Below, piece after piece: positions 24,891 to 33,461 of a DNA stretch of 64,000 nucleotides; the stretch's first letter is position 1, and each line of letters starts with the position of its first letter. This stretch comes from Pelosinus sp. IPA-1 (GTDB lineage Bacteria; Bacillota; Negativicutes; DSM-13327), in contig NZ_BSVC01000003.1 of the NCBI RefSeq assembly GCF_030269905.1, positions 62,001 through 126,000 of the forward strand, written 5' to 3'. The notes beneath the pieces are model-generated. The model made no database searches. It was not told the DNA's origin and worked only from the letters and a program-made list of their open reading frames with translations. The translations under genes and the position numbers were made by a program.

Positions 24891-25137
24891 TGAAGAGCTG
24901 ATGATAGGTGCCGCGGGGCGATGGTTGTCTCTTTTTACCGAGTACGGGCCAAATCTATGGTAGCTTCAGAGTCGACGATCGAGAGTAGTGGCAGGACTAA
25001 TAGGCTAGGAAATAAGGCTATATTGTCGTTTTATGTTATTGATGCAGCATTTTCATGATATAATTAGTAAAATTATCCTGATGTAAAAAAAATTCATTTT
25101 AATAATCATATTAGTAGACGTTATAGGGGGAAACTGA
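24891..25137. other. Intergenic stretch upstream of the chemoreceptor gene
   Basis: No ORF with a plausible ribosome-binding site is seen. The last 110 bases are A/T-rich and probably carry the promoter of the chemoreceptor gene, which starts after ATAGGGGGAAACTG. I could not fix -35 and -10 boxes with confidence. Confidence 0.4.
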
Positions 25138-26319
25138 ATGAGTACTAAAGTTATTACTACTGCAGGTGATCAATTAGTCGCACAAGAAATCCTAACTGCA
25201 GTGCAAACTGTATTAGGACCATCGATAGAAGGCAAAGCATATACCCTAAGTGGCTTGCCGGATCATCAACAAGCTGACCTGTTCGTCTGCATCTCTTCGA
25301 GAAAGGATGAGGTAGCTAAATTTGTTCCTCAGGGAAAGATAGTTGGAATCCAGATGGTCCCTGAAAATCGATTTTTCATTGATTTGGCTAAGTTGCCTAA
25401 AGGCCAACGAGTTACTATATTTAATAATAGTATGAGCTACGCAAAGACACTAATACAATATTGTCTAGATATGACCATTGATCACATTGTATTTGAGATC
25501 ATCGCCTATGATGAAATAACCTCTGAAGAGATGGTAAGTGAGCTAGAAAAGGCAGAGCTCATTGTTGGTGTTGACGCGATTGTTGGCTCAAAGGGGGTAT
25601 TGATGACTCAATATAAACAGCATATTCGTCCTGGAGCAAGGGTTATAGCTTGTAAGCGAGTCACCAATGTAAGTTCTGCTTGTGAATTGATGAGATCACT
25701 AACTTTGCTTAACCAGCGTCAATTAGCATCGAACGTATCTGATAACTCTAACAAGCTAGCTTCGCAAATCCAAGAGATCACCTCAATAACAGATACAATG
25801 GCAAAAACCATCAAAGATGAAATCCAAGCATTCACCACCCTAAGCAACCAGATGGCTCAAGGGGTTGGCAAAATAAAAAGTGTCCAAGATCTTTCTATGC
25901 AACTGGAGAAATCAACTCAGAATGTCGGTAATATCGTTGACTCTATAAAACACATCTCCTCGCAAACCAATCTGTTAGCATTAAATGCGACGATAGAGGC
26001 TGCAAGGGTGGGGGAAGTTGGGCGCGGGTTCGCAGTTGTTGCTAGAGAGGTAGGTAAATTAGCCGCTGAAAGCCAAAATTCAACGGAGACAATCCGTAAA
26101 GTTATCACTGAAATTCAGGAAGTAGTAGCGCAGATTGCCCCTTCTTTAGATGCTGTGTCTAACGAGCTTAATAGTAATCAGAGCATTTTTCTTGAGGTAA
26201 CGGAGAATGCTAAGTCTGGTAATCAATCTGTCTTGAAGATTTTTAACGCATTAGGGAATATCAGCAATATGACGGATAAGTTGTTGGATTCCATTGTAAA
26301 GCTGAATACAGCAGACTAA
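25138..26319 (+). CDS. Cytoplasmic methyl-accepting chemotaxis-type receptor
   Basis: The 393-residue protein has no membrane helix. Residues 1-195 form an alpha/beta domain with features like the PrpR N-terminal/periplasmic-binding-like fold ([31 protein letters not shown]). Residues 195-393 form a short MCP signalling coiled coil with the hairpin tip [27 protein letters not shown] in shortened form and [12 protein letters not shown]. It should signal through CheW/CheA from the cytoplasm, perhaps in response to an intracellular metabolite. No che genes lie nearby, so it is an orphan receptor. The MCP assignment is firm; the sensor fold is by eye. Confidence 0.85.
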   Translation: MSTKVITTAGDQLVAQEILTAVQTVLGPSIEGKAYTLSGLPDHQQADLFVCISSRKDEVAKFVPQGKIVGIQMVPENRFFIDLAKLPKGQRVTIFNNSMSYAKTLIQYCLDMTIDHIVFEIIAYDEITSEEMVSELEKAELIVGVDAIVGSKGVLMTQYKQHIRPGARVIACKRVTNVSSACELMRSLTLLNQRQLASNVSDNSNKLASQIQEITSITDTMAKTIKDEIQAFTTLSNQMAQGVGKIKSVQDLSMQLEKSTQNVGNIVDSIKHISSQTNLLALNATIEAARVGEVGRGFAVVAREVGKLAAESQNSTETIRKVITEIQEVVAQIAPSLDAVSNELNSNQSIFLEVTENAKSGNQSVLKIFNALGNISNMTDKLLDSIVKLNTAD

Positions 26320-26491
26320 CGCAGCGATAATCATTACGCTGCGTCAGGGTACGTAATTATTGGAACAAGACAGAGGCCGGGTATAACTGTTATAATTGTA
26401 CATTTACACGTGATTACCTTAGCCTTTATCACCCATACGCAGATAATGTCGCTAGTACCGTATTGGGTTAAACCGCAAAATAAAAGATGTT

Positions 26492-26584
26492 AAAAAATAG
26501 CAGGCTACAACCAAGATAGGATGTAACCTGCTATTTATTTATAGAAGGAAGGCTCAACTTATTAAATGCAAGTTGAGCCTTTTG
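26492..26584 (+). terminator. Two tandem terminator hairpins
   Basis: The first hairpin (26492-26540) pairs AAATAGCAGG... with ...CCTGCTATTTATTT. The second (26549-26584) is AAGGCTCAACTT / AAGTTGAGCCTTTT with a 9-base loop. They lie about 170 bases after the chemoreceptor gene and probably end its transcript. The 26320-26491 stretch holds no gene; a CATACGCAGAT...CCGTAT segment there may be a decayed repeat hairpin. Confidence 0.7.
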
Positions 26585-26805
26585 AGTTGCTCACAAAACA
26601 TCTTCAGTAAAACGCGATAAGACATATTTAATATAATACACGATGGGGCGATAGTGATGATTTTTTGGAATTCAATCTATGCTGGTAAAGAATAGTTAGA
26701 ATATCTTACCCATTACTCCCATAAGTTATATTGATGAAGCTTATCCTGCAATAGAATTGGCGCATGTTATACCAAAAGAAGTTCTGGTGCAGTAAAGGGG
26801 TGATT

Positions 26806-27081
26806 ATGATACAAGATATAGAAGGAATTTTTACAATCAAAGTAATCGTTGCCTTTTCCCTGGGTATAGCCATTATTTATGTGACAGCATTGCTAATCGG
26901 TAGTCAAAACAAAGGTAAATGGTTTAAGCAACGCCAGCAGACAAGCTTTTTTAACCGGCGAGGAATGCTGGGGGAAAGTTGCTATTTCGGTTATCCCTGT
27001 ACTTGGCAAGGGCTAATTATTACGATACTTATGTATAGTATTATTGGCCTAGCTGGCTACGGAATTATTTTTCGGACATAA
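26806..27081 (+). CDS. Small membrane protein with two helices
   Basis: The ATG at 26806 follows AAAGGGGTGATT and gives 91 residues; an upstream start at 26764 has no ribosome-binding site. Helix 1 spans about residues 9-31 and helix 2 about 68-88, with a basic loop between (KGKWFKQRQQTSFFNRRG). I do not recognise a family. It lies 100 bases before the SLC13-type permease gene in the same direction, so it may be an accessory subunit or an unrelated small membrane protein. Confidence 0.6.
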   Translation: MIQDIEGIFTIKVIVAFSLGIAIIYVTALLIGSQNKGKWFKQRQQTSFFNRRGMLGESCYFGYPCTWQGLIITILMYSIIGLAGYGIIFRT

Positions 27082-27184
27082 AAGTCAGCATAGGAAATAA
27101 GGGGGGATAAAGACAAATTCTTATGTTTAATTATATCAGGGTTCATTTCTCGATGCTTTAAAAAAATGGAGAGGAGGAAAGAAA

Positions 27185-28471
27185 ATGTCACCTGCAATTA
27201 TAACCCTATTGGTTCTAGCAGTTGTCTCACTGTTTTTTGTGACAGAAGTCATACCGCTAGCTGTTGCAGCCATGGGCGGAGCTATCGCCTTGGGAGTACT
27301 GGGCGTTATTCCCATGAATATGGTATTTTCCGGTTTATCCAACTCTACCGTAGTTTTGTTTGCTGGTATGTTTGTTATTGGCGCTTCCATGTTCCATACT
27401 GGGTTGGCTCAGAAGATGGGGGAATATGTCGTTAGAAAAGTAGGTACTAGTGAAAATGGACTAATGTTTGGGACGATGTTTATTGCGGCTGCAATTTCAT
27501 CGGTGTCCTCTAATACGGGCACGACTGCCGCTCTAATGCCGGTTATTCTCGGTATTTGTGTCGTGGCAAAGATACCTGCTTCTCGCCAGATGATGCCCCT
27601 TGCTTTCGGGGCTGGTTTAGGCGGCATGATCACCCTTGTCGGTACTCCGCCTAATATTATTGCTGCTGGCGCATTGAAAGCAGCTGGCTACGAGCCCTTT
27701 GGTTTTTTTGAGTTTGCCTGGATTGGTATTCCTCTGACTGTAGTAGGTATCTTATATATGATGTTTATTGGTAAACACCTGTTACCAAAGGTTCAGTTAT
27801 CCACCAAAATTGAGATTGACGAAGAAGCAAAACAAGAAGCAACAGCTACTTCCCACGACTCTAAAAAGCAATGGATTACTGCCATTACTTTGGTTGGCGT
27901 TGTTATCGTTATGGCTCTTGATCTTAAGCAATTCCCCCTAGAGATCGCGGCAGTGATTGGTGCGATCATCTGCGTGCTTGCCAAGTGCCTGACAGAAAAG
28001 GAAGCCTATTCCGGTATTGACTGGGTTACTATCTTTCTATTTGCTGGAATGATGCCTATCGCGACTGCTATGGAAAAGAGCGGCGCTGGTAAATTAATTG
28101 CTGATGTAGTTATTAGTGTATTAGGTGATCAGCCTAGCCCTATGTTTGTCACTGCCATTCTATTTATACTTTCCGGCGGTCTGACTCAGTTTATGTCTAA
28201 TACTGCCTGCACAGCGCTATTGGCGCCCATCGGCATTTCCATCGCCAAAGGAATTGGCGCTAGTCCCCAAGCCGTACTAATGGCGATCGCCATTGCTGCT
28301 TCCTGTGCCTTTGCCACACCGGTTGGAACGCCGCCGAATACGCTAGTACTCGGCCCTGGTCAATATAAGTTTATGGACTACGTGAAGGCTGGGACTGGTT
28401 TAGTATTTGTCTGTTTTATTGTATCAATTATTATCATTCCAATGGTTTGGCCATTCTTTCCCGGTAAATAG
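27185..28471 (+). CDS. SLC13/DASS-type anion (dicarboxylate or sulfate) permease
   Basis: The 428-residue protein has about eleven hydrophobic segments. It carries the paired signatures of sodium-coupled SLC13 carriers: an SNTGTTAALMPV hairpin in the first half, MSNTACTALLAPI in the second, and GTPPN after each. These carriers import di- or tricarboxylates or sulfate with sodium. The ribosome-binding site GAGAGGAGG is strong. It is followed by a second permease and an OadB-like pump subunit, so a sodium-linked organic-anion role is plausible. The exact substrate cannot be read. Confidence 0.85.
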   Translation: MSPAIITLLVLAVVSLFFVTEVIPLAVAAMGGAIALGVLGVIPMNMVFSGLSNSTVVLFAGMFVIGASMFHTGLAQKMGEYVVRKVGTSENGLMFGTMFIAAAISSVSSNTGTTAALMPVILGICVVAKIPASRQMMPLAFGAGLGGMITLVGTPPNIIAAGALKAAGYEPFGFFEFAWIGIPLTVVGILYMMFIGKHLLPKVQLSTKIEIDEEAKQEATATSHDSKKQWITAITLVGVVIVMALDLKQFPLEIAAVIGAIICVLAKCLTEKEAYSGIDWVTIFLFAGMMPIATAMEKSGAGKLIADVVISVLGDQPSPMFVTAILFILSGGLTQFMSNTACTALLAPIGISIAKGIGASPQAVLMAIAIAASCAFATPVGTPPNTLVLGPGQYKFMDYVKAGTGLVFVCFIVSIIIIPMVWPFFPGK

Positions 28472-28479
28472 TGAAGAAT

Positions 28480-28507
28480 AAAGGCCGGCTGTAAACGGCC
28501 GGTCTTT
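28480..28507 (+). terminator. Hairpin between the two permease genes
   Basis: AAGGCCGG pairs with CCGGTCTT (one G-T) and is followed by a short T stretch. It may end or attenuate the first permease transcript before the second gene. Confidence 0.6.
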
Positions 28508-28552
28508 CCAAAGTGAAAATTGTTTATTTCTATAGATCGGAGAGGAAAAAGA

Positions 28553-29830
28553 ATGTTATCTACAAATGCATATCTTGCCTTGTCCGTGTTTTTGTGTGTA
28601 TATGGGATTATCATTTCCGAAAAAATACATAGGACAAAGATTGCGCTTTTAGGAGCGGTGGGGATCATTTTGTTAAAGGTAGTATCTCAAGAGGAAGCAG
28701 TTAAAGCTATCGACTTCAATACCTTAGGTCTGCTCATTGCGATGATGATTATTGTGGCGATTACGCGACAAACTGGTATTTTTCAGTTTTTAGCTGTTAA
28801 ATCGGCAAAAGCTGTAGATGGCCAACCAGCACAAATTATGATTGTATTTTTCGCATTCACCGCTATCGCTTCGGCTTTTCTTGATAATGTGACTACAGTA
28901 CTACTTTTGACGAGCATTACTTTTCCCATTGCCGCTATTCTTGAAATCAACCCTATTCCCTTCTTAATTGCCGAAATCCTTGCTTCCAATCTAGGGGGAA
29001 CGGCTACGTTAATTGGCGATCCTCCTAACATTATGATTGGTGGGGCGACAGGATTAACCTTTAATGATTTTGCGTTAAACCTGACCTTGCCAGTAATGAT
29101 TAGTAGCATAGTTACATGCTGGCTATTATATTTGATTTACAGGAAGGACTTAGTTGTTTCCCCTGAAAAACAGGCGTCGGTAATGACATTGAACGAATAT
29201 GAATTTTTATCAAACCCGGCGTTATTGCGTAAATCATTGTTTGTTTTAATGTTGACAATGATTGGGTTTGTCGCTCACGGCTCTCTGGGCTTTGAATCCG
29301 CTACGATAGCGATGGCTGGAGCCGCTATACTGCTCCTTGTTAGTGGTATGGAGCCGGAAGAAGTCTGCCGCGAAGTGGAATGGTCGACTATATTCTTCTT
29401 TATTGGTCTGTTCATTCTTGTCGGAAGTTTGGATATCACGGGAATTATCAAGTTAGTTGCCGAGTGGGGGTTAAGTTTAACCGGCGGTGATATGGTGGCA
29501 ATGAATTTTTTGATTTTGTGGTTATCGGCCATTGCCTCCGCTTTTATTGATAATATTCCCTTTGTGGCAACGATGATACCTTTGATAAAAGCGGTTGCGC
29601 AAATTGGCAATGTTGATGTTACTTCTATGTGGTGGACTTTATCGTTGGGAGCTTGTCTTGGTGGTAATGGTACTATTATTGGGGCTTCGGCTAATGTTGT
29701 TGTTGCAAGCATCGCCGCCGCCCATGGAAGACCCATAAGTTTTGGATACTACTTTAAAGTTGCTTTTCCATTAATGCTGGTATCCATTGTTATCTGTAAC
29801 ATTTATATTTACATGATATATTTGCGTTAG
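28553..29830 (+). CDS. ArsB/NhaD-type ion transporter superfamily permease
   Basis: Starting at the ATG at 28553 (AGAGGAAAAAGA in front), the protein has 425 residues and about eleven membrane segments. Conserved hairpins DNVTTVLLLTSITFP and DNIPFVATMIPL, each at the centre of one half, and GDPPN mark the ArsB/NhaD/P-protein branch. Members include sodium/proton antiporters and arsenite or anion exporters; no ars genes are nearby. The in-frame extension to 28520 was rejected because it lacks a ribosome-binding site. Substrate is unknown; sodium exchange would suit the neighbouring sodium-pump-like genes. Confidence 0.82.
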   Translation: MLSTNAYLALSVFLCVYGIIISEKIHRTKIALLGAVGIILLKVVSQEEAVKAIDFNTLGLLIAMMIIVAITRQTGIFQFLAVKSAKAVDGQPAQIMIVFFAFTAIASAFLDNVTTVLLLTSITFPIAAILEINPIPFLIAEILASNLGGTATLIGDPPNIMIGGATGLTFNDFALNLTLPVMISSIVTCWLLYLIYRKDLVVSPEKQASVMTLNEYEFLSNPALLRKSLFVLMLTMIGFVAHGSLGFESATIAMAGAAILLLVSGMEPEEVCREVEWSTIFFFIGLFILVGSLDITGIIKLVAEWGLSLTGGDMVAMNFLILWLSAIASAFIDNIPFVATMIPLIKAVAQIGNVDVTSMWWTLSLGACLGGNGTIIGASANVVVASIAAAHGRPISFGYYFKVAFPLMLVSIVICNIYIYMIYLR

Positions 29831-29889
29831 GATTCAAGAGGGAAGGTATGTTTAAACAGAGAAACTGCGTTAGAAAGGAGGAATTGCAG

Positions 29890-30012
29890 ATGGATATTTA
29901 TACTTACTTTTTCTTTTCCTATGGTCTAACAGCAATTATCGCACTTTTTACAGTTGGAATCATTTTGTTGGTCAATAAATTTCTAAATAGGCTTCAAGAA
30001 ACTGGCAAATAA
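29890..30012 (+). CDS. 40-aa OadG-like single-helix membrane protein
   Basis: A short gene with an excellent ribosome-binding site (AGAAAGGAGG, then ATG at 29890). The product is a single membrane helix (YGLTAIIALFTVGIILLVNK) with a short charged tail. Its place directly before the OadB-like gene, 33 bases away, and its form resemble the small gamma (OadG/GcdD-type) subunit of sodium-pumping decarboxylases, which ties the carboxyltransferase to the membrane beta subunit. It is shorter than classical OadG and lacks the long tail, so the assignment is tentative; that it is translated is likely. Confidence 0.65.
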   Translation: MDIYTYFFFSYGLTAIIALFTVGIILLVNKFLNRLQETGK

Positions 30013-30045
30013 GTTTACAGTAGTAAAAATAGGAGATGAAATGGC

Positions 30046-31251
30046 ATGGTTGAGGTATTACACAATCTATTTCCCGGCATTTTCTCGTTTTTTGTTCAGG
30101 ACACTGGAATCATACTGGCTAGAATTTTTTTAATAGCCTTTGGTTTCGTTCTTGCTTATCTTGGTTTTAAGCGCACCCTCGAACCGCTGATCATGGTCCC
30201 CATGGGGATCGGCATGATTTCTATAAATTCAGGGGTCTTATTTATGCAAGGCGGCGGTATTGGAAATATCTTTCTTGATCCTTTGGTATCAGATCCTGCA
30301 GCGCTCGTAAATATTATGCAGGTAAATTTTCTTCAGCCGATTTATAATCTTACCTTTAGTAATGGACTCATCGCCTGTCTCGTCTTTTTTGGAATTGGTG
30401 CGATGAGTGATATTGGTTTTGTTTTGGGACGGCCTTGGGCTAGCATTACGGTTGCCATATTTGCAGAGTTCGGTTCCTTTGCTACCCTTGTTATCGGATA
30501 TAAGCTAGGTTTGCCTATCGGAGACGCGGCGGCAGTTGGCATCATTGGCGGTGCAGACGGTCCAATGGTGCTATTCACGTCACTCATGTTAGCACCAAAA
30601 TTATTTGTTCCTATTTCAATTATAGCCTATTTGTATCTAAGTCTAACCTATGCTGGATATCCCTATCTGATTAAGCTCTTAGTACCGGAAAAATACCGTG
30701 GTTTAGCGGTTCAAGTCAAACATGTAGATATTCCCCAAAAGCAAAGATTTATGTTTACCGTCATAATGTGTTTTGTATTATGCCTCTTGCTGCCAGTAGC
30801 CGCTCCGCTTATCATGTGTTTCTTCCTTGGAGTTGCTATCAGAGAGGCTGAAATCGAAGCATTTCAACAATTGCTTGATAGTACAATTCTCTATGGTTCT
30901 ACACTTTTTTTAGGTTTATTGCTCGGGATTCTTTGTGATGCAAAAACCATTATGAATCCAGAAGTGGGAATTCTTGTACTTCTTGGCTGCCTTGCATTGT
31001 TACTCTCTGGCATTGGTGGTTTAATCGGTGGTTGGTTGGTATATTGGTTTAGTAAAAATTACAATCCAGTGATTGGTATTGCGGGTGTCTCCTGCGTGCC
31101 TTCGACGGCGAAATTAGCCCAGTATGCCGCCAAAGAGGCCAATCCGGCAGCCATGATTCTTCCACTAGCACTCGGAGCAAACATTAGCGGGGTTATAGTA
31201 ACTGCTATCGCGACAGGAGTATTCATTTCTACGGTTAATCTTGTTAAGTAG
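30046..31251 (+). CDS. Sodium-translocating decarboxylase beta subunit (OadB/GcdB/MadB-like)
   Basis: The 401-residue protein with about nine to eleven membrane segments shows the beta-subunit signatures: GGADGPMVLFTS near residue 167 with the sodium-linked Asp, IGIAGVSCVPSTAK near 345, and LGANISGVIVTAIATG near 380. In known complexes it decarboxylates a biotin-bound carboxyl group and pumps sodium outward. No carboxyltransferase, biotin carrier or biotin ligase gene lies nearby, so the rest of the complex must be encoded elsewhere, or the protein acts as a stand-alone sodium carrier. Family assignment is firm, function open. Confidence 0.9.
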   Translation: MVEVLHNLFPGIFSFFVQDTGIILARIFLIAFGFVLAYLGFKRTLEPLIMVPMGIGMISINSGVLFMQGGGIGNIFLDPLVSDPAALVNIMQVNFLQPIYNLTFSNGLIACLVFFGIGAMSDIGFVLGRPWASITVAIFAEFGSFATLVIGYKLGLPIGDAAAVGIIGGADGPMVLFTSLMLAPKLFVPISIIAYLYLSLTYAGYPYLIKLLVPEKYRGLAVQVKHVDIPQKQRFMFTVIMCFVLCLLLPVAAPLIMCFFLGVAIREAEIEAFQQLLDSTILYGSTLFLGLLLGILCDAKTIMNPEVGILVLLGCLALLLSGIGGLIGGWLVYWFSKNYNPVIGIAGVSCVPSTAKLAQYAAKEANPAAMILPLALGANISGVIVTAIATGVFISTVNLVK

Positions 31252-31287
31252 CCTAGCCAGTTTTTTATTTGGATGTAAAATAGATTT

Positions 31288-31336
31288 GCCGTCAACAGAT
31301 GGTACTTAGAAATCCTATCATCTTTTAACGGCGAAG
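31288..31336 (+). repeat. Degenerate repeat hairpin, copy E
   Basis: GCCGTCAACAGATGGTA pairs imperfectly with TATCATCTTTTAACGGC, followed by GAAGGCA. The right arm strongly resembles copy B (CCGTATCATTTATAACGGCGAAG). Only the first hairpin of the family is present. It lies just after the OadB-like gene and may help end its transcript. Confidence 0.5.
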
Positions 31337-31494
31337 GCAGCTTAAAGGATTTTTTTAAAATAAGGCTTCAGGCTGTGAAATTATTTTAATGAAAGTAGAC
31401 AGGGGGTTGCTTGGGATAAGGTTTCTTGCTGATCTCTAATAAAATAGTTACTTTTGGAAATAATATTGGTAAACTAAAAAAAAGGAGATTCGGC

Positions 31495-31965
31495 ATGAAA
31501 CTTATTGCAGTAGGGGATTTGGCACCAGACTTTGTTGTAAAAGATAATAATGAAAAGGACATATGCCTATCAGACTACAGAGGAAAAAAGGTGCTACTCT
31601 CTTGGCATCCCCTTGCTTGGACACCCGTTTGTACTAAACAAATGAAGGCACTGGAAGCTAATTTTGAAAAATTCAAAGAGGCCAACACCATTCCCCTAGG
31701 GTTTAGTGTTGACTCCTCGCCGTGTAAAAAAGCTTGGGCAAATGAGCTTAATATTAGGAATGTCAGCCTCCCTGCGGACTTCTGGCCACACGGAAAGGTC
31801 GCCCAAGATTATGGTCTTTTTCTTGATATAGATGGATATTCTCAACGTGCCAATGTTCTCATTGATGAAAAGGGTAAAGTCACATGGGTGAAGGTTTATC
31901 CTCTGGAGCAGTTGCCTGATATAAATGAAGTCTTAAACATTTTAGCCAATTCACAAGCCTTATAA
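31495..31965 (+). CDS. AhpC/TSA-type peroxiredoxin
   Basis: Starting at the ATG at 31495 after AAAAAGGAG, the protein has 156 residues and a thioredoxin fold. The peroxidatic cysteine lies in HPLAWTPVCTKQM near residue 43, with the usual preceding Thr. A second cysteine in SSPCKKAW near 76 could resolve the disulfide. Peroxiredoxins reduce peroxides in the cytoplasm. The 23-residue upstream extension has no ribosome-binding site. It is a single gene followed by copy C of the structured repeat. Confidence 0.9.
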   Translation: MKLIAVGDLAPDFVVKDNNEKDICLSDYRGKKVLLSWHPLAWTPVCTKQMKALEANFEKFKEANTIPLGFSVDSSPCKKAWANELNIRNVSLPADFWPHGKVAQDYGLFLDIDGYSQRANVLIDEKGKVTWVKVYPLEQLPDINEVLNILANSQAL

Positions 31966-32010
31966 TAACTTCAGCTAGTTCCTTCTGTCACTTCAATTAT
32001 ACTGTTAGAG

Positions 32011-32095
32011 ATGATACTCAGGTTCGTATCATTTATGATACAAGAACTCCTGCCAAATTTTGTTTTAATTTGGCAGGAGTTCTTGTATTATATGG
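32011..32095 (+). repeat. Structured dispersed repeat, copy C
   Basis: The first hairpin is ATGATAC/GTATCAT (32011-32032). The second is a perfect 19-bp stem (32041-32059 with 32067-32085) around TTGTTTT. The tail TATTATATGG follows. Compared with copy A, CTTGTCAAATT/AATTTGACAAG has become CCTGCCAAATT/AATTTGGCAGG: both arms changed together. Confidence 0.8.
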
Positions 32096-32189
32096 GAAAT
32101 GTAGATGTATAAAAGTAAGTTTCGCTTAAAGATGGCAACTAATTTCCAGAAGAAATAGCAGTTAGCGATAATGAAAGGAGTTTTTAAAT

Positions 32190-33269
32190 TTGAAGACAAT
32201 TGCAGTATTAACTGGTGGTGGGGATTGCCCCGGATTAAATGCAGTAATAAGGGCAGTTTATAAGACTGCACATTCAAATGGGATAGAGGTCTATGGGGTG
32301 AAAAATGGGTTTAAGGGTTTAGTTGAGGATGACTTATCTGTGCTTGGTCCTGAAAGCGTTTCTGGTATATTACCTCGTGGAGGAACAATATTAGGGACTA
32401 CAAATAGAGATAATCCTTTTAAATATCAGTGTATCGATCAAGGCGAACTTGTTTACAAGGATATGTCACGGCAAGTTCTATTTAATCTTAAACAACGAGA
32501 TATAGAAGCCTTAATTGTAATTGGTGGTGATGGGACACTTAAGATTGCAAGTAAAATTGCAGAATTAGGATTTCCCGTAGTTGGTGTTCCAAAGTCAATT
32601 GATAATGACTTACCTAAAACAGAGAGAACCTTCGGCTTCGATACAGCCGTTAGCATCGCGACAGAAGCGTTAGATCGATTGCATACAACTGCTGAATCCC
32701 ATCATAGGGTAATGATCCTGGAAGTAATGGGACGCTATGCTGGGTGGATTGCTCTTCATAGTGGTATAGCTGGTGGAGCGGATTGCATTATAATTCCTGA
32801 GATTCCTTTTAAGTGGGATTCGATTATAGAGAAAATTAAGTTACGACAGCAGAAAGGAACTTTGTTCAGCATTATTGTAGTGGCCGAAGGAGCTAAACCT
32901 ATTAATGGCGATTTATCCGTAGCTAGGATAGTAAATAATTGCCCTGAAACAATACGATTAGGTGGGATAAGTGATAAAATTGCTCACGAGTTAGAAAATT
33001 TACTGCCGGTGGAATGTAGATCTACAGTATTAGGCCATCTTCAACGTGGTGGTAGTCCGACTGCGTATGATAGGGTATTGGCTACCCGATACGGTGAGGC
33101 TGCGGTAAATGCAATCATTAATAAAAAATTCAAGACAATGGTGGCATTACAAAATAACGAAATTGTCTCAGTCAATTTAATTGATGTAGTTGGAACTCCA
33201 TACTTAGTTCCAACTACGCATGATCTGATTACAACTGGACGATCTCTGGGAATTTCTTTTGGTGACTAA
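32190..33269 (+). CDS. pfkA: 6-phosphofructokinase (PfkA family)
   Basis: The 359-residue kinase phosphorylates fructose-6-phosphate in glycolysis. Marks are GGGDCPGLNAVI at residues 9-20, GGDGTLK at 112-118, PKSIDNDLP at 134-142 with the catalytic Asp, and MGRYAGWIA near 180. The phosphoryl-donor determinants are mixed: Gly in GGDGT, as in ATP enzymes, but Lys in PKSIDND, as in PPi enzymes. This pairing is typical of the clade usually found to use ATP. The start is TTG after AAAGGAG. With the aga-type genes at 58-64 kb it could also phosphorylate tagatose-6-phosphate; that is speculation. Confidence 0.92.
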   Translation: MKTIAVLTGGGDCPGLNAVIRAVYKTAHSNGIEVYGVKNGFKGLVEDDLSVLGPESVSGILPRGGTILGTTNRDNPFKYQCIDQGELVYKDMSRQVLFNLKQRDIEALIVIGGDGTLKIASKIAELGFPVVGVPKSIDNDLPKTERTFGFDTAVSIATEALDRLHTTAESHHRVMILEVMGRYAGWIALHSGIAGGADCIIIPEIPFKWDSIIEKIKLRQQKGTLFSIIVVAEGAKPINGDLSVARIVNNCPETIRLGGISDKIAHELENLLPVECRSTVLGHLQRGGSPTAYDRVLATRYGEAAVNAIINKKFKTMVALQNNEIVSVNLIDVVGTPYLVPTTHDLITTGRSLGISFGD

Positions 33270-33461
33270 AGGAAAAAGGGAATTTACCGCTTATTCCTAA
33301 ATGGCTTGTTTTATCAATTGCGTAGATCGCTTAAATGCCTTGTATGTCATATAACTACAAACTAAATATTAATATAAATTTAATGAATTCCTAACGCAGC
33401 AGTCCCTCGGACAACCTATACTGGAAGGAGAAGATGTGCTCAATAAAGGGGAGGGATTCTG

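Noticed and set aside
26430-26485. CATACGCAGAT...CCGTATTGGG segment as another copy of the structured repeat
   Set aside because: Only short fragments of the first hairpin match, the spacing differs, and the second hairpin is absent.
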